Shown here: piece by piece, positions 1 to 4,455 of the stretch
Numbering within the stretch: position 1 is the first letter of the stretch
Layout: each line of letters begins with the position of its first letter
Assembly: GCA_017631745.1 (NCBI GenBank)
Contig: JAGBSR010000001.1
Span: forward strand, 1 to 5,080
Origin: Clostridia bacterium
GTDB taxonomy: Bacteria; Bacillota; Clostridia; Oscillospirales; Acutalibacteraceae
Direction: 5' to 3'
DNA length: 5,080 nt
Position numbers and translations under genes: made by a program
The notes under the pieces: generated by a model
Told to the model about the DNA's origin: nothing
What the model saw: only the letters and a program-made list of their open reading frames with translations
The model's database searches: none

Positions 1-17
1 ACGATGCCCTGCGACCC

Positions 18-56
18 GCAAGCTTTTGTAAAAGCTTGACCAAAACTTTACTTATT
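18..56 (-). repeat. 39-base dispersed repeat, copy 1, overlapping the end of the CPBP gene
   Basis: This stretch is identical over 39 bases to 884-922. Its core is an inverted repeat, CAAGCTTTT at 19-27 and AAAAGCTTG at 30-38, about 9 pairs if the centre is ignored. In the direction of transcription it begins AATAAGTAA, which is the last two codons (Asn-Lys) and the stop of the CPBP gene, and then runs into the hairpin. The bases before it on the plus strand (6-12, GCCCTGC) also resemble those before copy 2, with a 7-base difference in spacing. No run of T follows the hairpin, so a standard intrinsic terminator is not evident. The function is unknown; a mobile or dispersed 3'-end element is the likeliest reading. 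Confidence 0.85.
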
Positions 57-779
57 TATCTTTTTTACTTTCAGAGCAATATATGCCCCGTATCCGCCGC
101 TGACAATCACAAGAAAAACACAGGAAATAATCCGCTGATTTAAACTTAATACACTCTCGTCAGCAAAGACACTCAAGGCATTGAAAATCCCGTGAAATAC
201 AATGCAAGGGATAAGACTACCCGTCTTGTGAAAAATCATAACGAGCATAAAGCCTGCCGCCGTAGCGTAGATTATCTGCAGAATGTTCGGCAACAGCTCT
301 GCACCCGAGCCGTTGAAAAGGTTGATTATATGACCCATTCCAAAGGTTATGCTTGAAACAATAATTGCACTTTTTACGCCGTTTTCAGCCATAGACTTAA
401 ACAAAAGGCCTCGGAATATGACTTCTTCAAGAAAGCCGACACAAAACATTGTCAGTATATACAGCACTGTCTCTGCCAAGGAAAGATTCAGCTTCAATCC
501 GTTGATGAGATTTGCTGACATAAGTATTGCAAGAGGAAGGTAGAAGAGCATTTTTCTTGCAGACACCTTGCTTTTGCACAGACCGTACTCTTCACTAAGG
601 CCGTTTCTTTTTATAAAGATGAGCAGTACCACGGACATAGTCAGCGCTATAGGCAGTGTGACGGCTTTTGATATGCCCACACTCTCGGATAAGATGTCAC
701 CTATGCTCATAAGAACACAGTAAGCCGCTATCCAGATTATTGAGAAGGTAAGTCTGCTTTTTTTGTATAGCTTTTTCAT
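48..779 (-). CDS. CPBP-family intramembrane protease (CAAX protease-like)
   Basis: This 243-residue, strongly hydrophobic protein belongs to the CPBP (Abi/CAAX protease-like) family of membrane-embedded peptidases. The family motifs are all present: EEVIFRG with E118, E119 and R123; F146 and H150 in FGMGH; and H196 and N200 in FHGIFN. Several membrane segments are visible, roughly at residues 12-30, 38-56, 78-94, 103-117, 137-155, 165-184, 188-203 and 217-236. Catalytic residues therefore appear intact. Family members process prenylated or bacteriocin-type peptides, or act in self-protection, but nothing nearby names a substrate. The start is well supported by AGGAGG at 784-789, four bases before ATG. 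It follows argH by 149 bases in the same direction, without a clear promoter of its own. The last two codons and the stop lie inside the 39-base repeat, so the C-terminus may have been altered by that element. The family call is firm and the role is unknown. Confidence 0.9.
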   Translation of the reverse strand: MKKLYKKSRLTFSIIWIAAYCVLMSIGDILSESVGISKAVTLPIALTMSVVLLIFIKRNGLSEEYGLCKSKVSARKMLFYLPLAILMSANLINGLKLNLSLAETVLYILTMFCVGFLEEVIFRGLLFKSMAENGVKSAIIVSSITFGMGHIINLFNGSGAELLPNILQIIYATAAGFMLVMIFHKTGSLIPCIVFHGIFNALSVFADESVLSLNQRIISCVFLVIVSGGYGAYIALKVKKINK

Positions 780-800
780 ATTTCCTCCTTTATAAAAATG

Positions 801-837
801 GCGGGAGAGTATGTCTTTTTACCGACCACTTTCCCGC
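801..837. repeat. Imperfect inverted repeat in the CPBP leader
   Basis: GCGGGAGAGT at 801-810 can pair with ACTTTCCCGC at 828-837, leaving a 17-base loop. The stem has ten positions; position 807/831 is a G-T pair on the plus strand but an A-C mismatch on the transcribed minus strand. It lies just upstream of the CPBP ribosome site and could fold in the leader RNA. No T run follows it, so it is not called a terminator. I see no consensus promoter between 780 and 928; the nearest -10-like sequence (TATTAT, minus strand about 842-847) lacks a -35 partner. Confidence 0.4.
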
Positions 838-861
838 GTACATAATATGTAATGTTTTTAT

Positions 862-878
862 GTGGGACTCCGTCCCAC
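862..878. repeat. Perfect 7-bp hairpin next to the 39-base repeat
   Basis: GTGGGAC at 862-868 and GTCCCAC at 872-878 form a perfect 7-pair stem with a 3-base loop. It lies downstream of argH and only five bases from repeat copy 2, so the two may form one composite element of about 60 bases (862-922). On the argH transcript it is followed by ATAAAAAC rather than a U run, which argues against a simple intrinsic terminator. The matching hairpin for copy 1 would fall off the left edge of the window. Confidence 0.6.
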
Positions 879-883
879 GCCCT

Positions 884-922
884 GCAAGCTTTTGTAAAAG
901 CTTGACCAAAACTTTACTTATT
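884..922 (-). repeat. 39-base dispersed repeat, copy 2, just after argH
   Basis: The sequence is identical to 18-56, including the inverted-repeat core (CAAGCTTTT at 885-893, AAAAGCTTG at 896-904). It begins six bases beyond the argH stop in the direction of transcription. Both copies therefore sit at the 3' end of a minus-strand gene in the same orientation. This copy starts with its own AATAAGTAA, close behind the AATAAATAA that ends argH. Identity stops sharply on both sides (base 883 versus 17, base 923 versus 57). Confidence 0.85.
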
Positions 923-928
923 CTTCTT

Positions 929-2302
929 TTATTTATTCAATTCTTCCCTTAATGCTTTAACTTCTGCTAATACACACTCAGGTGAGGGACCGCCCTTAAC
1001 TGTTCTCTTGCTCACACACTCGTCAAGGTCAATTGCCTTGTAAACATCCTCGTCGAAAAGGTCACAGATAGCCTTGTATTCCTCAAGAGGAAGTGTCTCA
1101 AGAGTAAGTCCCTTGTCAATGCAGATAGCCACAAGCATACCTGTAGCCTTATATGCATCACGGAAAGGAAGTCCTTTGTAAACAAGATAGTCAGCAGCAA
1201 CAGTAGCATTGATGAAGCCTCTTGCAGCCGCATTTCTCATATTGTCGCGAAGCACGGTTGCTGTCTCGAGCATAGGTGCGAAGGTGTCAAGGCACATAAT
1301 AACTGTGTCAAGAGCATCAAAAACAGCCTCTTTATCTTCCTGCATATCTTTGTTATAAGCAAGGGGGATACCCTTCATAACTGTAAGAAGTGTCTGCAAA
1401 TCGCCGAATACTCTGCCTGCCTTACCTCTTACAAGCTCAGCAATATCGGGATTCTTTTTCTGGGGCATAATGCTTGAGCCAGTGGAGAATGCATCGTCAA
1501 GCTCAATGAATTTGAACTCCCATGAGCACCAGGCGATAACCTCTTCGGCAAAGCGTGAAAGGTGTACCATAATGATTGAAAGTACACTGAGAAGCTCGAG
1601 GGCATAATCTCTGTCAGATACGCCGTCAAGGCTGTTGGTACTCACGCCGCTAAGGCTTAAAAGCTCTGCGACATATTCTCTGTCGAGGGGATAGGTGGTA
1701 CCTGCAAGAGCGCCTGAGCCGAGAGGGGACACAGCCATTCTCTTCTTGCAGTCGTAAAGTCTGTCAAGGTCGCGCATAAGCATTGAGCCGTAAGCCATAA
1801 GGTGGTGACCGAAGGTTACGGGCTGAGCACGCTGAAGATGTGTATAACCGGGCATAACTGCATCATAGTTTTCTTCAGCCTTGTTGAGGATAACCTCAAC
1901 GAGAGCTTTGATTGATTCTTCGAGTACATCGCACTGATCGAGGAGATAAAGTCTCAGGTCAAGAGCAACCTGGTCATTACGGCTTCTTGCTGTGTGAAGT
2001 CTCTTACCGCTGTCGCCGATACGCTTTGTGAGCTCGCCCTCAACAAATGTATGGATATCTTCGGCTGTCATATCGATTTCGAGTCTGCCTTCTTCAAGGT
2101 CAGCGGCAATCTCTTTAAGTGAAGCAACAATCTTGTCGCTTTCGCTTTTGTCGATGATATTCTGCTTGCCGAGCATTGTAGCGTGAGCAACAGAGCCTCT
2201 GATATCCTGCTGAGCCATACGGCAGTCAAATGGTATAGATGAATTGAAATCGTTGGTTTTTTTATCAAGTGATTTTTTAAATCGTCCTGTCCATAAAGGC
2301 AT
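929..2302 (-). CDS. argH: Argininosuccinate lyase
   Basis: This cytosolic enzyme of the fumarase/aspartase superfamily splits argininosuccinate into arginine and fumarate, the last step of arginine synthesis. At 457 residues it is full length for the family. It opens with the typical MPLWTGRF, then TARSRNDQV (residues 104-112) and GYTHLQRAQP (152-161), with H155 as the likely catalytic histidine. The superfamily signature GSSIMPQKKNP follows at 275-285, carrying the active-site serine loop. The C-terminal domain ends with the conserved VKGGPSP at 435-441. No catalytic residue is missing. The start is fixed by AGGAGG at 2311-2316, eight bases before ATG. It is co-directional with argG but separated from it by a transposase gene. 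Its expression probably relies on the promoter at 2893-2921 reading through the transposase, or on read-through from argG; no strong promoter lies between 2303 and 2361. Confidence 0.98.
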   Translation of the reverse strand: MPLWTGRFKKSLDKKTNDFNSSIPFDCRMAQQDIRGSVAHATMLGKQNIIDKSESDKIVASLKEIAADLEEGRLEIDMTAEDIHTFVEGELTKRIGDSGKRLHTARSRNDQVALDLRLYLLDQCDVLEESIKALVEVILNKAEENYDAVMPGYTHLQRAQPVTFGHHLMAYGSMLMRDLDRLYDCKKRMAVSPLGSGALAGTTYPLDREYVAELLSLSGVSTNSLDGVSDRDYALELLSVLSIIMVHLSRFAEEVIAWCSWEFKFIELDDAFSTGSSIMPQKKNPDIAELVRGKAGRVFGDLQTLLTVMKGIPLAYNKDMQEDKEAVFDALDTVIMCLDTFAPMLETATVLRDNMRNAAARGFINATVAADYLVYKGLPFRDAYKATGMLVAICIDKGLTLETLPLEEYKAICDLFDEDVYKAIDLDECVSKRTVKGGPSPECVLAEVKALREELNK

Positions 2303-2334
2303 AGTGGTTTCCTCCTGTGGTGTGTTATATAATG

Positions 2335-2358
2335 CGTAGGGGCGCCCATTGGGCGTCC
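2335..2358 (+). repeat. REP-type element, copy A (GTAG plus hairpin)
   Basis: A GTAG tetranucleotide at 2336-2339 is directly followed by an 8-pair stem, GGGCGCCC at 2340-2347 and GGGCGTCC at 2351-2358, with a 3-base ATT loop and one G-T pair. A GTAG or similar tetranucleotide immediately 5' of a hairpin is the established layout of REP elements recognised by RAYT transposases in gammaproteobacteria. The element starts 3 bases after the transposase stop and ends 18 bases before the argH ribosome site, so it is transcribed in the argH leader. There is no U run beside it, so it is unlikely to be a terminator. Confidence 0.75.
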
Positions 2359-2361
2359 TTG

Positions 2362-2862
2362 TTATAAATTTTCAAAATATTGCAAGTTGACATATTCTTC
2401 ATCTTCATTCCACTTAACGGGATTATCTTCGATGTATTGCCATTTGTTTAAATATTCTTCCTCATCTCTTATTATTCGGTCATGATAAAGCTTTTGCCAA
2501 GGTGAAAAGCCTATTTGTTTAGAAACATAACCTTTCATCTGATTGATGATTGTAGGAATTTGTGGAGCTGGTTTAGTAGTGATTGAAATAATCATATGTA
2601 TATGATTTGGCATAATTACATACTTGTCAACGGTGACACCCGGATAATGGGTTGATATATTGTTTATTGCAGCATCTACAACTTTACCGTAAGGTGAAAG
2701 GTGATAGGTGATAGGACGGCCAATGGCCGCCCCTACGGTATCGCGTGAAGCGTTACTCCAAAGAATAGGGTGCCTTTCTTTGATGCAGATTGTTATAAAA
2801 TATGCATTTGGTGAAGAATAATCATAGTTTTTCAGTCGATAATCTTTTCTCTTATGTATCAT
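2362..2862 (-). CDS. REP-associated tyrosine transposase (RAYT, Y1/IS200-like HUH domain)
   Basis: This 166-residue protein is a compact Y1-type single-strand transposase of the RAYT class. These enzymes cut and join DNA at REP hairpins through an HUH motif and a catalytic tyrosine. The visible motifs are RLKNYDYS and YFITICIKER near the N-terminus (residues 9-30) and VDKYVIMPNHIHMII (78-92) with the HUH pair H87 and H89. Y112 in MKGYVSK is the likely nucleophile. WQKLYHDRIIRDEEEY (122-137) and the family-typical WQYIEDNPVKW (141-151) follow. Nothing essential looks broken, so it may be active. Residues 43-50 (VGAAIGRP) are the translation of a REP element inside the gene. The start has only a weak ribosome site (AGG about 11 bases upstream), suggesting low translation. 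It sits between argG and argH in their orientation, behind a good promoter. Its coding sequence is visibly more AT-rich than argG and argH, which fits acquisition from elsewhere. Confidence 0.92.
   Translation of the reverse strand: MIHKRKDYRLKNYDYSSPNAYFITICIKERHPILWSNASRDTVGAAIGRPITYHLSPYGKVVDAAINNISTHYPGVTVDKYVIMPNHIHMIISITTKPAPQIPTIINQMKGYVSKQIGFSPWQKLYHDRIIRDEEEYLNKWQYIEDNPVKWNEDEEYVNLQYFENL
2714..2737 (-). repeat. REP-type element, copy B, in frame inside the RAYT gene
   Basis: On the minus strand this has the same layout as copy A: GTAG (2733-2736), then an 8-pair stem with an ATT loop and one G-T pair. It matches copy A at 22 of 24 bases. The two differences are at 2727 and 2719 (C/G changes), and these positions pair with each other in the stem, so the change is compensatory. 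It is read in frame as GTA GGG GCG GCC ATT GGC CGT CCT, giving V43 to P50 of the transposase. Relative to copy A it is inverted, so the pair is arranged head to head around the 3' part of the gene. Confidence 0.75.
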
Positions 2863-2892
2863 ATCTGAAACCTGTCATATCGGATTTGTTAT

Positions 2893-2921
2893 ATTATATA
2901 CAATCTTTGCTGATAAATCAA
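2893..2921 (-). promoter_or_regulatory. Sigma-A promoter for the RAYT gene and probably argH
   Basis: On the minus strand TTGATT (2921-2916) and a perfect TATAAT (2898-2893) are separated by 17 bases, one mismatch from the ideal promoter. The predicted start of transcription is near 2886, giving a leader of about 24 bases before the transposase ATG at 2862. The -35 box overlaps the outer edge of the argG stem-loop (2920-2945). No other good promoter lies between here and argH, so this one probably also serves argH. Confidence 0.65.
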
Positions 2922-2945
2922 GGGACTATCGTGAGATAGTCCCTT
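2920..2945 (-). terminator. Stem-loop after argG, probable terminator
   Basis: AAGGGACTATC (2920-2930) and GATAGTCCCTT (2935-2945) form a perfect 11-pair stem with a 4-base loop, starting 10 bases beyond the argG stop. On the argG transcript it is followed by GAUUUAUC, a poor U tract, so termination may be partial. On the plus strand it is followed by five T (2944-2948), which would act on any antisense transcript. Its position suggests it ends or reduces transcription from argG before the downstream promoter takes over. Confidence 0.65.
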
Positions 2946-2955
2946 TTTGATATTC

Positions 2956-4188
2956 TTATTTATTGATGTCCCAATCCTTTGAGAGCATTGCCTTAACCTT
3001 GAGGGGAAGACCGAAGAGGTTAATGAAGCCGTTTGCATCATACTGATCGTAAACCTCATCCTCGTCGAATGTAGCCATTTCTTCACTGTAAAGTGAATAG
3101 GGTGATGTCATACCTGCGCCCATAATTGTACCCTTATAGAGCTTGAGCTTAACTTCACCTGTAACAGTTTCCTGAGTCTTGTCAACAAAAGCTGAAAGAG
3201 CTTCACGGCAGGTTGTGAACCACTGGCCGTTGTAAACGAGCTCTGAGAACTTAACAGCAAGCTGCATCTTAAGGTGCTGTGTTTCCTTGTCAAGGCAAAG
3301 CTGTTCGAGCATTTCGTGAGCCTTGTAAAGGATTGTACCACCGGGAGTTTCATATACGCCACGGCTCTTCATACCAACGAGACGGTTTTCAACCATATCA
3401 GCAATACCGATACCGTTTGCACCGCCAACCTCGTTGAGTGCCTTAACCATTGCAGGACCGTCGAGTGTTTCGCCGTTAAGTGTTGTGGGCACACCCTTTT
3501 CGAAGCCGATTGTGATGTATGTGGGAACGTCGGGAGCCTTTTCGGGAGTTACGCCAAGCTCAAGGATTTCGTCGTACTTGGGCTCGTTAGCGGGATTTTC
3601 GAGGTCGAGACCTTCGTGTGAAAGGTGCCAGATGTTCTTATCCTTTGAGTAGTTTGTTTCTCTTGTAATCTTAAGGGGAATGTTCTTCTTGATAGCGTAT
3701 TCGATTTCGTCTTCACGGCTCTTGAATTCCCATGTTCTCCAGGGAGCGATGATTTCCATATCGGGAGCGAATGCCTTGATAGCGAGCTCGAAACGTACCT
3801 GGTCGTTACCCTTACCTGTGCAGCCGTGGCAGATAGCATCAGCGCCTTCAGCAAGAGCGATATCTACGATTCTCTTAGCGATGATGGGACGAGCGAATGA
3901 TGTACCGAGAAGATACATACCTTCATAAACTGCGCCTGCTTTGAGAGTGGGGTAGATGTAATCTTCAACGAATTCCTTGTTGAGGTCTTCGATGTAGAGC
4001 TTGCTTGCGCCTGTAGCGAGAGCCTTTTCTTCAAGGCCTTCAAGCTCTGTTGTCTGACCAACGTCACCTGATACTGCGATTACTTCGCAGCCTTCATAGT
4101 TTTCTTTGAGCCAGGGGATGATGATTGATGTATCAAGACCGCCTGAATAAGCCAGGACAATCTTCTTGATTTCTTTCTTTGCTTTCAT
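2956..4188 (-). CDS. argG: Argininosuccinate synthase
   Basis: This cytosolic enzyme joins citrulline and aspartate with ATP to make argininosuccinate, the step before ArgH. With the start at 4188 it has 410 residues, normal for the family. The N-terminal ATP-pyrophosphatase loop AYSGGLDTS is at residues 13-21. The synthase signature GCTGKGNDQVRFE is at 122-134, and the substrate-loop region NYSKDKNIWHLSHEG at 179-193. The C-terminal part includes GVYETPGGTIL (277-287), typical of the family's tetramer-forming domain. An upstream ATG at 4203 would add five residues (MEIKT) but has no ribosome site. The ATG at 4188 has GGAG at 4198-4201 at a good distance and gives the usual short lead-in to the ATP loop. 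A consensus promoter lies 45 bases upstream. The gene is intact. It would normally sit next to argH, but here the RAYT gene lies between them. Confidence 0.97.
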   Translation of the reverse strand: MKAKKEIKKIVLAYSGGLDTSIIIPWLKENYEGCEVIAVSGDVGQTTELEGLEEKALATGASKLYIEDLNKEFVEDYIYPTLKAGAVYEGMYLLGTSFARPIIAKRIVDIALAEGADAICHGCTGKGNDQVRFELAIKAFAPDMEIIAPWRTWEFKSREDEIEYAIKKNIPLKITRETNYSKDKNIWHLSHEGLDLENPANEPKYDEILELGVTPEKAPDVPTYITIGFEKGVPTTLNGETLDGPAMVKALNEVGGANGIGIADMVENRLVGMKSRGVYETPGGTILYKAHEMLEQLCLDKETQHLKMQLAVKFSELVYNGQWFTTCREALSAFVDKTQETVTGEVKLKLYKGTIMGAGMTSPYSLYSEEMATFDEDEVYDQYDANGFINLFGLPLKVKAMLSKDWDINK

Positions 4189-4197
4189 TGTCTTTAT

Positions 4198-4201
4198 CTC
4201 C
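4198..4201 (-). promoter_or_regulatory. Ribosome binding site deciding the argG start
   Basis: GGAG on the minus strand lies nine bases before the ATG at 4188. Its first G is the G of the alternative upstream ATG at 4203, so ribosomes bound here would use 4188. Upstream of 4203 only an A-rich stretch without a Shine-Dalgarno match is seen. Confidence 0.7.
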
Positions 4202-4232
4202 ATTCGTATTTTTCTTTAGACTATGTTTCAAC

Positions 4233-4260
4233 ATTATACACCTTTTTATTTAAATGTCAA
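4233..4260 (-). promoter_or_regulatory. Sigma-A promoter of argG
   Basis: On the minus strand both hexamers are perfect: TTGACA (4260-4255) and TATAAT (4238-4233), with a 16-base spacer. Transcription should begin near 4226, giving a leader of about 38 bases to the ATG at 4188. Such a strong promoter for a biosynthetic gene would normally be held down by a repressor such as ArgR/AhrC. No clear operator overlaps it. Two TGAAT half-site-like motifs (4291-4295 and 4300-4304) and the TGCAT series further upstream are the only candidates. Confidence 0.8.
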
Positions 4261-4317
4261 GGGAAAAAGGTATAAATATATAAAAAATCGTGAATTTATT
4301 GAATATTTACAAGGTAA

Positions 4318-4406
4318 TATGCATTTTTAGATTTAATTTATGCATAATTATAAATGAAACTGCATAAATCGGGCCTTTATACAATAAAAATGCATTAATA
4401 TGTAAT
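4318..4406. promoter_or_regulatory. TGCAT motif series upstream of argG, possible ArgR/AhrC sites
   Basis: TGCAT occurs at 4320, 4341, 4361 and 4391 on the plus strand, with spacings of 21, 20 and 30 bases, close to whole turns of the helix. The stretch 4339-4356 matches the E. coli ARG-box pattern TNTGNATWWWWATNCANA at all but two fixed positions, and 4389-4406 is a slightly weaker match. Paired ARG boxes are typically 21 bases apart, like the first two motifs. Against this, the region is very AT-rich and lies about 90-180 bases upstream of the predicted argG start of transcription, rather than over the promoter. Treat as a candidate only. Confidence 0.3.
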
Positions 4407-4409
4407 TAA

Positions 4410-4436
4410 TGAGCTGTCCGTTTTCTGAACAGCTCA
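4410..4436 (-). terminator. Stem-loop after the M18 aminopeptidase gene
   Basis: On the minus strand TGAGCTGTTC and GGACAGCTCA pair over ten positions (one G-U), around a 7-base AGAAAAC loop. It lies about 20 bases beyond the aminopeptidase stop and is followed by TTAATTACATATTAATG, AT-rich but not a clean U run. It probably ends the aminopeptidase transcript and separates it from argG. Confidence 0.6.
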
Positions 4437-4455
4437 CAATTATTTTGTTTAAAAT

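Larger units (their letters stand above)
2331..2886 (-). mobile_element. Putative RAYT-REP unit between argG and argH
   Basis: This region holds a REP-associated transposase gene and two REP-type palindromes, one in the gene and one just after its stop. The octamer TGTTATAT (plus strand) occurs at 2323-2330 and again at 2887-2894, directly flanking the unit. Closing the gap between these octamers would put the -10 box at 2893-2898 about 26 bases before the argH ATG, a normal promoter-to-start distance. RAYT and IS200-type enzymes are not known for making target duplications, and an AT-rich octamer can recur by chance, so these limits are tentative. That the region is an insertion is supported mainly by its content and by its place between two genes of one pathway. 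Confidence 0.45.

Noticed and set aside
862..904. Classical argH terminator made of the two adjacent hairpins
   Set aside because: Neither hairpin is followed by a U tract on the argH transcript (GCAGGG and ATAAAAAC follow), so a rho-independent terminator is not supported.
780..928. Riboswitch or small RNA between argH and the CPBP gene
   Set aside because: Only simple hairpins and a repeat are visible; no known conserved riboswitch core or tRNA-like fold could be recognised.
2335..2358. REP copy A as an intrinsic terminator of the transposase gene
   Set aside because: No U-rich run follows the hairpin on either strand. The GTAG prefix and the near-identical copy inside the gene point to a REP element.
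3274..3652. Open plus-strand frames opposite argG, up to 115 codons
   Set aside because: They lie wholly within argG, whose minus-strand frame has every expected motif. They show no recognisable domain and arise from its codon bias.
4339..4365. TATAAT-like sequence on the minus strand as a second argG promoter
   Set aside because: The -35 position holds a GC-rich, non-matching sequence, whereas the promoter at 4233-4260 has two perfect hexamers.
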